From Epiperipatus broadwayi (Eukaryota > Onychophora > Udeonychophora > Euonychophora > Peripatidae), in assembly GCA_028023455.1 (NCBI GenBank), contig JAQFVV010012418.1, forward strand, positions 4,643,244 through 4,707,243: a stretch of DNA of 64,000 nucleotides, in the 5' to 3' direction. This document shows positions 10,375 through 21,339 of the stretch, piece by piece. The position numbers were made by a program, and so were the translations under genes. Position 1 is the stretch's first letter; each line of letters starts with the position of its first letter. The notes beneath the pieces are model-generated. The model saw only the letters and a list, made by a program, of their open reading frames with translations, was not told the origin of the DNA and made no database searches.

Positions 10375-11900
10375 TCAAGAATTATATAGTAATAAAGAAG
10401 AAGTACCTCCTATATCTATTATATCTTCCAAATTGCCCAGACTTTTAAATGAAGAAGTGAGATATGCAATTAAAATTATGAAGAAAGGAAAGCCTCCAGG
10501 AAATGATGGGATTATAATTGATATATTAAAAGAAGCAGGTAAAGAAATAGAATTTTGTTTAGCAAAGTTATATACCAAATGTCTAAATGATAAAGATGTA
10601 CCAGATAATTGGAAGAATGCAGTATTAATATTAATATTTTAAAAAGGTGATAAAGAATATATTAGAAATTACAGACCTATCAGCCTTTTATCAGTTTTAT
10701 ACAAAATTTTACCAAGATAATTACAACTCATCTACAGAGAACATTGGATTTCCACCAACCAAGAGAACAAGCTGGATTTAAAAGTAATTTTAGTACAGTA
10801 GATTATATCAAGGTATTGAGAGAAGTTATAGAAAGGGCAAATGAATATGAGTTGCCATTATGCTTTGGATTTGTAGATTATGAAAAGGCATTTGATTCTA
10901 TAAACATTTCTTCAATGATTAAAGCATTGGATCATCAAGGTATAGACCCAGGATATTGTCATATTTTAAAGAATATTTATAAAAATGCAACAGCAACAAT
11001 TAGATTACATAATTATACTAAGAAAGTCAACATTGAGAAGGGTGTAAGACAGGGTGACTCCATATCTCCAAATTTTGTTACAGCAGTGCTGCAAAGAAGT
11101 ATTTTGTGGATTAAAATGGGAAGCTAAAAGAATGAAAGTAAATGGAGATTATTTAAGTCATTTAGATTTTGCAGATGATATAGTTGTCTTTTCAAATAAT
11201 GCTTTAGAAAAAATGTTGCAGGAATTATCAGATGAAAGTAGGAGTAAAGATAGATGTTAAAAAAGCTAAAGTAATGTTTAATGGATTTTCTCAAAATATG
11301 AAAATAAAGATTGATTATAATGAGTTAGAAGAAGTTAACAGCTACAAATACCATGGTCAGATTATTAATACAGATGGAAACATAATGGATGAAATTAATC
11401 ATAGAATTAAATTTAGTTGGAGTGCTTTTGGTAGAAATAACTTGATACTAAAATGAAATATGCCTATGTATTTGAAAAGAAAGGTTTTTAATAAATGTGC
11501 TTTACCAGTTCTTACTTATGGATATGAGACTTGAACACTTAATAGAAGAGCAATACAGAGATTTCAGACCACTCAAAGAAGTATGGAGAGATGCATGTTG
11601 GGAGTAACAAGAAGAGCTTGAAAATGCAATGTATGGGTAGAAGAACAAACAGGTGTTACTGACCTCATTGAAAAATTTAAAAGACTGAAGTGGAGTTGGG
11701 CTATACATATTGCTAGAAGAGATGATAATAGATGGACAATTAAAATCTTAAACTGGATTCCAAGAGATTGTAAAAGACCCAGAACGAAAGAGACCACATG
11801 TAAGATGGATGGATGAAATAAGAAAGTGTGCAAGGTTGATGTTGAGAAGAGAAGTTAAAAATCAGAGAAGCTGGATTGAATGTGAATAGCCCACCCTTCA
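10375..11900 (+). pseudogene. RTE reverse transcriptase domain, interrupted
   Basis: RT palm motifs appear in order: KGKPPGNDGI (fingers), FVDYEKAFDSI (motif A Asp), GVRQGDSISP (motif B) and FADDIVVF (motif C double Asp), then the thumb (11232-11456) with NSYKY, a G-x-I patch and INHRIK. The catalytic residues are all intact. Stops at about 10640, 11125 and 11453, and frame changes at 11054 and 11232, break the product. A C-terminal tail is readable to about 11880. It would copy its own RNA at the nicked target if intact. Confidence 0.88.
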
Positions 11901-11933
11901 GTGGCTTGATAATGATTGATGATGATGATGACT

Positions 11934-12574
11934 GTATTTATTAATATTCAATTACAAGATTACGTATATAACTTTGAAGAAATACAGTCATGGAATAACT
12001 ATATCATTATATATGTGTGTGTATAATATAATAGTCATGTTATATGTGTTAGTAACTGAAGAGAAGTCATTTCAATAAGATTATACAATTTAGCCTAGAG
12101 AAAAAGCTATGAAGTCAAGATGTTTTAAAAAATCACATATTCAGTAAGATTTTATATAACAAGTATATAATACTAAAAAAAAGTATATAATACCATATTT
12201 CAATAATGTGTGAATGTATATAAAAAATCATTTATGATCTTTTCTCTCTTTATTTTATCATGTAAAGATCTTATGATTTACATTTTAAGGTTTTAAACTT
12301 CAGTTTTTATAAAACTGAAAATAAAGTAATTTTTTTTCTAAATCAATTTAGTTAATTAAATTAGCCATTAACCAGAGACGAATTGAAAAACAAATGTCAC
12401 CATTTTCATTTAATAGGTGACTTATTTTTCATTTAGGAAATATAACACTGTTACATGAGGGAACTGTATGAAAAAAACAGGATAAGGCTGAATAAGTATT
12501 TAGAAAATAGAAAGCATCATCAGTTGATTGTTCTTCAGTAATTGATTCTGCTTTACCCCCCTCCCCCATTTCAG
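11934..12574. other. Stretch upstream of the 12575 exon, probably intronic
   Basis: AT-rich, no element recognised. It ends with a pyrimidine tract rich in C (12551-12572) and TTTCAG at 12569-12574, which serves as splice acceptor for the exon that follows. Confidence 0.45.
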
Positions 12575-12720
12575 TTCCAAATAAAGAAGCTAAAGGTCGA
12601 ATTCAATCATTAAAGTCAATATTTGAAAACATCAGAAATAAAACTTCCTCAAACAGGGATAGGAAATTAGTGTTAGGTTTACTGGGAAAAGAAAGCAAAA
12701 TCAGAATTGAAAGAGATATT
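12575..12720 (+). CDS. Internal coding exon of an unrecognised host gene
   Basis: A 146-bp exon. The acceptor is a C-rich pyrimidine tract ending TTTCAG at 12574, and the donor is GTAAGTTATC from 12721, close to consensus on both sides. Only one frame is open: two bases complete a codon from the previous exon, then 48 codons run without a stop and end in phase 0. The product is basic and charged, with patches GRIQSLKSIFENIR and LVLGLLGKES. Amino-acid use is unlike the A/T-rich junk around it. I do not recognise the protein. Its previous exon is not seen; a possible next exon is at 13790. The combination of open frame and two good splice sites is the evidence; identity is open. Confidence 0.55.
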
Positions 12721-13097
12721 GTAAGTTATCATTATTATTTTTCAATTACAGAATTGAGAAAATTATTCGTCATTGCTTTGAATTATAAGACTGTTTGCCA
12801 ATTGTCAACTTAATTGAGTCATCAACAGTTTCTGGAAATGTAATCACTGGGAAAGAAGGATTTGCAGCAATAAGATATTATTAACTTTCCTACTGTCAAT
12901 CCCTACGTGATAGAATGTGTCTCTGGATTAATAATCTGAATTTCTATTAAAAGAATATGCAAAAATGAAAAAAAAAAAGCAAACCATTTAAAAACAAAAA
13001 TAATGCCATGAAGAAAAATAAGCTTTAAAGATATAAAATTATCCTTAAAAATCCTTAAGATTTGGAATAAACTTTCTAATCAGAAAGATTAATCTAA

Positions 13098-13549
13098 TAA
13101 ACATCACATGATCACCATTTCTTATGCTTGCTTATAATTGTTATTTAAACAGGCAAAACTCTCCATATAGTATTGCCACTCAGTGCAAGTCAGAGTAATC
13201 AATAGATGCCAGAAGGCTAATGCATAAAATCCCCATCTAATGCCTACTCAACCAATATCCCCAGACTAGTTTCTGACTTGTGATCTTCGTCAATGAGGAG
13301 CCTTGGATTTGAGAGCACTGCATCTAGATCTTAGGATCTAATGCAATACTGCAGCAGCCACCTTTTATCTCTACTTAATGACAAAACTAAGAGTCTTAAA
13401 TTGAAAACACAATAATAATTTCAATCTAAGCTCATTAGCTTATATAGTCATATAGGTCTGACTCAATTCAGTACTCATACATTTTGGTGTCTTTGGCTCT
13501 TTAATAACCATGGCCATCACTATCCTATTATGCAGTATTGGTTTTAAGC
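13098..13549 (-). repeat. Repeat P2: single full monomer of the hammerhead family
   Basis: A minus-strand copy of the P family, about 452 bp long, close to the 454-bp P1 monomer. It begins and ends at the GATGTTTA / GTTTTAA boundary, where the P1 array also stops near 995. Its order is a circular permutation of the P1 register that starts at 454. It carries one hammerhead-like motif (13252-13306). One-monomer length with a shifted register is what a circular RNA template would give. No clear target duplication was found. It lies in the putative intron after the 12575-12720 exon. Confidence 0.75.
13252..13306 (-). ncRNA. Hammerhead ribozyme motif, family P, mutated core
   Basis: On the minus strand, outer stem CCAA/TTGG and inner stem TCCTCA/TGGGGA flank core TTGACGA (C3 changed to U) and GAAA. 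Stem II is GAT/GTC around CACAA, where the 779 copy has GGC/GCC, so pairing is kept by a compensatory change plus a G-U pair. Helix III is again ACTAGT and the cut site triplet GTC. C3 forms the catalytic G8-C3 pair, so activity should be lost. Confidence 0.7.
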
Positions 13550-13789
13550 CAATTCAAAATAGCCTCTAAGTTTCAATGGATCAGGGCTTGATATAAAGCA
13601 TATACTGTGGTGATTACCATAGAATGAATTGCGCCATGAGGCACAGGGCTCTAAGGCTAATAGATGTTAAATGAGCAAGGTTTCATTATGCCATGTGTTT
13701 AAAGTGAGATAGCTTTCATGGTATTCATGCTGTATTGTGTACTTATGACCTGTGATTAAGTATGTTGTCTATCATGGTTTACTTTTCAG

Positions 13790-13864
13790 TTGCTGAAAAT
13801 CATCCCAATTCCAAGAAATAAATTAATCAGGAATAGAGAAAAACTAGCCATAATATCAATATAA
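13790..13864 (+). CDS. Possible terminal exon following the 12575 exon
   Basis: After the acceptor TTTACTTTTCAG (ending 13789) there are 24 open codons and a TAA at 13862-13864, starting in phase 0, which fits the phase 0 end of the 12575-12720 exon. The peptide starts LLKIIPIPRNKL. The stretch is short and may be chance; no protein match is recognised. The intron would be about 1.07 kb and contain repeat P2. Confidence 0.25.
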   Translation: MLKIIPIPRNKLIRNREKLAIISI

Positions 13865-15795
13865 TCCAGGGTAGCATTACAATACTTGTTCATAAGTCTG
13901 TGATGATGATAAAAACAATTGAACATGAGAAGATTAAATGTTTAAGCATGTAAAATGAAATTGATCATGGCAAATGCTTTGGATGTAATTAAATGGAATT
14001 TCATTCCCCATGTCAGAAGAGGGTATTGTACCCAAGCATTGTTAGCTACAAGCATTAAATACAAGCATCAAATATAAAGGTAATAATTAACAGCTTTTTA
14101 AATTCTAACCCCTCAGTATTAAAAGAATTAGGTTTTATTTGAATGGTATGCATGTGAGTTTCTTCACATTTCAACTCAAACAAATATTTCTGCACACCCA
14201 AAAAGATGTTTATTAACTATATTGTAAAATTAATTTTTGGAAAAATAAAAAGGGAAACAGTTTTATAAAAGTTATCAACTCTGCAATAGAATTTTTAACT
14301 AAAAAATAAGTTTCAGAATAAATTTGTATTATTAAAAAGAGAAATATATATATTTTTATTTTCTGTTTTCCTTTTTTTAAAATTTCCATTTATGTTTAAG
14401 CATCATATGTTCTCTTTCCTATGTTTTTAAAAAGAAAGCATTGATAATGTTTGTAAGGGGGAATGGTTTTATTAAGCTGCTTATTGATAAACACCTTATA
14501 GAATTGAATGGGAGCAATTTGGGTAGCTAAATATGTTTATGTAGACAGAGAGTGGAGACTAGAAGATTTTTTTTTTATTGTGAAGGCCTTCTGGATTATG
14601 TATATATGCACCAAAAGTTGCAACAGTATAAAGAGTATGCTATTATTCATGTTTGTGATTTAAATTTTATAAAAATAATTTCCTAAAAGCTCTTGCGATC
14701 CATCCCAGGCCACATGTTACTCCATAAAGAAAGTAATGTTGTGCTCCTTGTACATAAAAAGAAATGACCTACCATGAAGAAAAAAATTATTGTTCCATCC
14801 CAGCTCTATCATAAATACATACCAGTGCCTTATTCAAGTGAGAAGAAATGATCTACTGAGGCTCAATAATGACTTTTAGATCGATCATAGAACCAATCAT
14901 GGGAAAAATACTATGAGCTATTTTGTTTACATGCAAAAACCATAACTATTAAAGAACCACATAAATAAAAATTGTTTAATTATAATCCCATTACAAATTG
15001 CATTGGAGTAATCAATGGACTAAGAACTCATTTAAAACTTCATTGACAAATGGAAATATGATAAAAAAAAATCATCCCAAAGATTATTATAGTTGAATAA
15101 TCAGTGTCAGTTCTTATATAACAATCTTTTTGCTGTCAAAATAAACAATTTTCTTCACTTTAATCGTTTATCATCAACCCATATCTTAATTTATATTAAT
15201 CCACTTATATTCTAAATATTATATATATATTTGCTTAAAAGGTATATATCTATATATATATGCATTATCCAATTCCTAATTGCGGGATTGGAAATATGTA
15301 TTGAGAATATCATTATGCACATTTGTAATTCTGCCTCGAAGGAGCATCAAGGGTGATAAGTACATATATATTTATTGTATAAGTATTTATCTAATTTATA
15401 ATAAAAGAAAATGGTAGTGTAATTTATCATTACTTACTGATGCAGATAACTTGTCAAGAGATGTAACGACATGTTTGTGAGAATGTAGAGATAATTTGTG
15501 TGTTACTATCTGAACAAAACTGTTATTGTTATATATACATATTTGCTTTATTCACTTTTCATTTATGAGTTTTATCAAGTTAACTGAGCAATGTGATATT
15601 AATAATGAGTTTACAAAAGGGTATAAGTTCAAATATAAGTTGTTAGTGGCACTGTTTTGGATCTTTAATAACTAATAAATATTCTAGCCATCTTAGGTAG
15701 TAATATGAGCAGGAAACCATTGCTGTTTGGAATTAATATTGTCAGTAATAGGCTTTAAACTGATAATGTTTCTCGGTATGCTCATCATAATTTAT
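13865..15795. other. Unassigned stretch
   Basis: No supported gene. A less AT-rich patch at 14690-14960 has broken open frames with weak likeness to retroelement sequence, too weak to name. TA tracts occur at 14346-14354 and 15220-15262. Confidence 0.4.
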
Positions 15796-15799
15796 GATT

Positions 15800-17080
15800 G
15801 GACTAGTAAGCCACTAACTTAGAGCCAGTTATATTTGTGACCCAAGTGTGGTCTAGACATAGTGTTCTAAATATGAGCCACATTACAATATATCTCCATA
15901 TTTCACTGAGGATTCTGAGTTTTTGTATTTTTCTTCCATTAAATGTCCAAGTTTCAGATCCATGAATAAGAACTGATAAAATACATTTATTAAAAATCTT
16001 TATTTTCAAACATATATGTATATATTTTTGAACACTAAGTTATTTTTCAGGAAACACTCTATCCAAGTTTAATTCTATGATTAATTTCACCCATTATGTT
16101 TCAATGAGTATTAATAATTTGTCCAGTTAACTTCTAATTTCCAATTATCAACTTTTTTTTTTTTTAAAAATCCATTAAACATAATCTTTCTATCCTTTTT
16201 TTTTTTTTTGTAACTTTCACCATATGACCTTTTTTTAGTTTCATCTGATATCTTGCAACGTTTTCTGAAGCCCTGAAGCATTATTTGCATAAAAATAGCA
16301 ACAAAAAAAAAAATCACATCTGCAAAACTAAATATGTTTTATTTTCTAAGCTTTTTTTAAATCCACAAAATATTTTTTTTAAAACTAATATAATATTTTG
16401 GAAATACCCTGATATATATATACCCTTACCTATATTAATCTTCTCTGTGTTGCCGTCTAATCCCATCATTGTTGCGTTTTGCTAATTATTCTTCAAAATA
16501 TGGCAATCTCCTGGATTATACAATATATCATGATGGTCAAAGCTTTAATCAGCTGAAAGCTTTTAGTGTTTTTTATAATTCTGAAAACAATGGTAATTTA
16601 TATTCAGTAGTTCTTTCGATATTTGTATGTGGATCACTATGCAAAAACCATATTTAAATTCAGCTTGTTCTTTTGATTTATTTGATTCTAAAGTTCATAA
16701 TGAACAGTTGGAATTATCTTGGTAAAGATTTTATTTAGAACTGATAGAAGATTAATAGATCTCCAATTTCTAATATCTTTTTTATCATCTTTTTTTTTTA
16801 ATGTCCATGTTACTCTTCAATTTTTCCAATCATCTATTTTACCTTTAAGCACTTTCCCTTTAATTTTCAATATTTTTCAAGGTATTTTAGTTAAGCATAT
16901 TTTTAGTTTTTAGTAAGTTAATAACTACCATTATATTACTTAAAAGGTCATCTTGTGTTTGATCTCATTATTTTTCTATATATTTTTTGCTATTTCAATC
17001 TGGCTTTATCAATAATTATTATATTTTATTTTTAATTAGAATCCATTATTTCCCTAATTTCATATGTCTTTAAAAGTAAT
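15800..17080 (-). mobile_element. Degraded RTE-type LINE relic (copy 3)
   Basis: On the minus strand the order is that of the 8982-11933 copy: a DDWKN and INLLSVLNKIF-like block near 16860-16720, a motif A region near 16640-16540, and the C-terminal phrase LIHGSETWTF near 15940. Stops and frameshifts are frequent, and poly-T runs (for example 16151-16164 and 16196-16210) interrupt it. The endonuclease part and the GATGATGA tail are missing. Inactive. Confidence 0.7.
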
Positions 17081-18730
17081 AATCTTTTATTACTCCTGTT
17101 ATATGCATAAATATTCATAGCTTAAATATCTTTCTCTATATTTATGAAATTCATAAATCGGTTCACACGATACAGTTGTTAAAAATTAGAATAATGTAAA
17201 AATAAGTACGGAATAAGCATAGGAAAATAAATTATTTTTCGGATGTTATGATATTACTGTCACAAAATATTTATAGGAAATGCAGATAAAAATAAGTAAT
17301 TAATCACCAATGTAAATGGGTAAAAGTATATGTCCCATATATATATGTGAGGGACAAATATTTAGAGAGAGATCAATAGTTTCTGTTGCTTAGTTATTTT
17401 ATTAGAGTATTTTGGCTAAGAGAAATCAAAAACAAAGAGGTTCAACGACTTTCAGAAATAGTTTATGACTGAAAATAAAAACTATTTTAATATCTAATAT
17501 TTATATAAACACTACAAAACTACATAAATGTCTGTATGTATGTGTTCGCAAAAACCACCGAAATAAGATTCCGATACGGCGGGTAGAAGTGAATCTTCAT
17601 GAGTACATATAGCCTTATTTTATAATAGAAATTTGGTCAGTTAAATATATAATTGCCGTATATATAGATATTTAACTGTCAGTGAAAATAATAATTTACA
17701 GTCCAAATTAATTGTAAAGTTTCACTTTTTGTTAAAACTGCCTTGTAAAAATAAATGTACTGAAGTTATATATATACTTTTTAATTTATATAAAAATTAG
17801 GTATTAGGGGTTGCAATTTGAAAAACAACTTATGGATTTGGGAATTAACAAGCTACTTGAGAACTTTAGAAACAGGTTGAAAAGTCAGAGATGTTTTAGT
17901 CAAAAGATAAATTGTGTTATATCTAGAAGGCCATAAAAGGCAGTTCAAAGAGGATGCTTGTAGAGAAATCAGAGTTTACATTTTTTTCAGTCAGGTCAGA
18001 ATTTAAGATTTCTATAAGATCAAGGCTGAATTAATAACTAACCAAAAACTATTAAAATATAGCATAAAGCCACCTCATATAGACATATCTATTTGGAAAT
18101 GGAACATGGATTAATACAATGGACACGAATGAGAAAGAAATAAAGTGAAAAAATTATACTGTTGTTAATGCTGGAAGAAATGCATATGGGTAGTGGATAC
18201 TGAGATTCCAAATATCTTAGGGAAATGAATGTTGTATGATATTGGTATTTATATCTGAGAACTTATCTATTGAAATAGTTGCAGAACTATATTTTCAAGT
18301 TAGTCACATTGTACTTATATTACAATATAGTGAAGCTGCAATATATGTTACATTTTGTTTAAGCACCTCTCATATACATTGTACATCCACTCTCATGTTT
18401 TATTGATAAACTTTGATTACAATAGAATATGTATTGTTTAATGAACTGCAAGTATACATTATTTTTCAACATATATATATAACACTTTTTACAGGTATAA
18501 TATGTATATATAAATTAAGATTATGGTATAAACAAAATTTTAAAAAATAACAATATCAATATTTAATTGACAGAGCTCATCTACATATAGCTCATTTACA
18601 TATATTTTGCTGCATTTTTGTTCACTCACATTCATGGAAAAATAATAGATTTACTTTACCATATCTTTATTTTTTAAATAAAATAAATAGCAAAGTGTTA
18701 GTTTTATTTCAATTTAACACATTCTGGATA
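17081..18730. other. Unassigned stretch
   Basis: No gene recognised. 17820-18250 is somewhat less AT-rich but has no long frame and no domain I know. Short TA tracts are scattered through it. Confidence 0.45.
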
Positions 18731-18733
18731 TTC

Positions 18734-18845
18734 TTTTTTTTTTTTTTTTTAAGTGTCATAGCATCGGCCGGGATGCGAACCCGCAACCCGGACAACTGTC
18801 TGCAAGTGCAAGGCAGTTGCACTGACCTCTTGACCACCAATTTCT
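18734..18845 (-). mobile_element. tRNA-derived SINE, second copy
   Basis: The minus-strand reading gives GGTGGTCAAGAGGTC (A-box region) and GGGTTCGCATCCCGG (B box), then GGCCGATGCTATGACAC and an A tail, which on the plus strand is the T run 18734-18750. It shares head, B box and the GACAC end with the 6744-6845 copy. The anticodon region is longer here. No clear target duplication was seen. Confidence 0.75.
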
Positions 18846-18919
18846 TCAATAACCTTTTTTTTTTTACTAAGGAAATGTTAATAGCAATCTTGCTATCAGC
18901 AGACAATGGCTTTTCTGGA

Positions 18920-19460
18920 GTTGTTTTGATATTTTTAAGTTCATATTAACTTCAGAATTTATATAGTCAACCCTACTTACTACTATGCATTTCAGATTCT
19001 GAATTAAACTTTTCAAAGTTTAAGCTTCCTGATGCAATAGTAAGAATGTCTTACAGTTCCCATTATTTGCTATTACTAAATCAATAATCTTCCATTTTAT
19101 TTTATCAAAGCAATGAATAAAATATATGTGGATTGATCTTAACCCAAAGAAACATTAACAATAAATGTGATTGCATAGTGATCTGAGATAAAAAAAAAAA
19201 TAGCTGCTACCATATTATAAAATTTATTAAAATTATGAATTTTGCATGTATCATGTTTTCATTGTACTTATCAACATCATAAGAGAATATCTCACATTGA
19301 AAGTTAAAGTATCAGTAAATAAGCATGGCAAATCTCATCTTGCAAGTTGAGTAATACCAGAAAAAAAAGCTGATGATGACAGTTGAGTTTTCTGTCACAT
19401 CTTGTGTTTTCCAAATAGAAGTATCACTGATAATAATAGAAAATCAATGGTTTAATTTAA
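18920..19460 (-). pseudogene. LINE endonuclease fragment
   Basis: On the minus strand, a phrase ISDTSIWKTQDV near 19440-19400 and a later ISDHYAITF near 19185 lie at the spacing of the GDFN-like and SDHxA motifs in the endonuclease of CR1/jockey-group LINEs. Frames are broken. The first motif lacks the expected GDFN, so the assignment is tentative. Confidence 0.35.
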
Positions 19461-20090
19461 AAAGCTGATTAATGAACTCTAACAAAATAAAACAAGTATT
19501 TTTCTACCATTCATCAAAAATGTTTCAAAGAAATTCATTTTTATGATATAAAAAATCAACTCAAAATTGTAGTTTTTCATATATTCTTCTTTTCTTTAAA
19601 ACTATGGAAATTTGGAATTTTTCTTTAAGAAAAATTTGTTTAATTACACAATAGAAATTTAAAAGAAGAAAAACCCCCAATGATTTTTAACTTCTTTGAC
19701 ATCCAAATGATATTATCTAGTCTTATGTATTTGTGGACTTCATTCACACATTAACCCACCTATCACTAACTAAAAACTTTTTTTTCAAATAAGTGTCAAA
19801 ATTTAAAATATATTATTATATAATTAAGAATAGAAGTTTTTCAAATGAATTAAACTATATAATATTCTGCCTGAATATAAATTTACTCTAAACACACAGT
19901 AGTATACAAAAGGTCAATTGACCATCAAAAAAAATCCAGGTAAAATTTATCCTCCTTGGGGAAAAAAAAATATTTCCATCCTACTTAGCTCTTATCTTTA
20001 TTGAAAATAGCAAAGATTGAGTGAACATTTATTGTACAAAATAATTAATAAATTAAACTGAATTATGATTTTCATTTATATGTGAATCAC
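19461..20090. other. Unassigned AT-rich stretch
   Basis: No gene or element recognised, only A/T runs and broken short frames. Confidence 0.45.
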
Positions 20091-20231
20091 ATATACAAAA
20101 TATATGTGATGGCATTGTATATGTGATGGCACAAATGTGTGTGCTGTAACTAAAGTGTAATTTTTTACTATTTCAATTCAATCAGCATGCCATTGATAAT
20201 CATTCTGTGTGCCCTAGGTTGCCAACTCCTG
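20091..20231. mobile_element. Probable hAT-type element, right end only
   Basis: The end reads TGTGCCCTAGGTTGCCAACTCCTG on the plus strand in two parts: a GTGCCCTAGG patch and the terminus TTGCCAACTCCTG at 20219-20231. Reversed, this is CAGGAGTTGGCAA, a hAT-like terminus. The matching left end was not found, so the span is a minimum. Duplicated ATATGTGATGGCA lies at its left edge. Confidence 0.4.
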
Positions 20232-21339
20232 GTGTAGTAGCTTAACTTCCAAGATTTATATTTAAGAAACTGATATAGTTTTTTTGGCCACATTAAAATA
20301 TATATACATATCAAAAATACAAGGTCTTAAGTAATCTTAATTTTTTTCTTAAGTAATTGTGATCATTTTTAGATCATTACAACTGCTAAACCCTTACACA
20401 TGGCACATTTGTAACCTAAAGTGAGATGTGCAAGTTAAGTCATTTATTATTCTATCACCTTACCTTTTTTGCATTGTTACATTTGGCATACAATATGGTG
20501 GATGGTTAAAACTTCTGGTTATTACAATATATGTAATGTTAAATAAGGTTTATTAATCTTGAGCCATCTATAAAAACTTTATGATTTTTTTTTTAAGTGG
20601 CTATCTATAATGAAAAAATAAATGAATCTCTGTTGGACATTCTTTCCCCTCATAACCAACATCAAGAGAACCTTAGAAAAACAGTTAATACTTGTCAAAT
20701 GAAACCAACTCATTTCTATTTAAATATCATCACAATGTTTATTTTGATATTAAAATTTGAATATAATTTAATGGTAATTTAACTAAAACCACTTATTTAT
20801 CAGCTTAATATTATTAGATAAGGCAGAGATCATATTCAAATTCATTTTTATAATCTTCAAATCAACAATTTAATATGTAAAGAACTAATTAACTTTACAT
20901 ATGTAGAAATAAAATCAAATAGTGTCCTATCTTACTATAAGTGACTATGTTTCAGGTAATAAACTTTTTTTTTGTTTTCCAATTCTCTACTGAGCCCTTA
21001 AACAAATTGAACAAAACAAATTCATACTTTCCACTAGATTGATTCTTATTGCTGCAGTTTTATTGTGAATTTTCATAAATGTACTATCTTAACCAGTATT
21101 GTGGGAGATAGCTATATCAGGACTAAAGAGATTAGGGATTTAGACTCTTGAAATGAAAAATGACTATATGGTATCAGAAGTCATGGAACATCTCAAGTAT
21201 CAACATGCCCTCTACAGAATGGCAAACAACTTCTAGAGAAGATATTTCAAATGATATTGCAATCACCATTAGAAAAGATAATTTGTATGCATGCAATTTT
21301 TATAAACCCCCCCCCCCCAATACAAATTGAACCTACCCT
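20232..21339. other. Unassigned stretch before the LINE relic
   Basis: No gene recognised. A C10 tract lies at 21308-21318. Confidence 0.4.

Larger units (their letters stand above)
8982..11933 (+). mobile_element. Near full-length RTE-clade LINE (copy 1)
   Basis: Starts with TACAATCACGACAGAC, shared with the copy at 59345, and ends in a TGATGATGATGA tail typical of RTE elements. One interrupted frame encodes an AP-type endonuclease followed by reverse transcriptase. The 5' and 3' ends are preserved and the order is complete, but stops and frameshifts break the frame (for example at 9282, 9708, 10640 and 11125). Its protein is close to the predictions often mislabelled craniofacial development protein 2-like in invertebrate genomes. 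It serves as the local reference for the three other RTE copies. Confidence 0.88.

Noticed and set aside
14690-14960. Possible gypsy integrase zinc-finger region
   Set aside because: Only a loose likeness (KKKIIVPSQLYHKY); the His and Cys ligands could not be placed.
16719-16913. A plus-strand coding frame
   Set aside because: Shadow of the RTE relic on the minus strand.
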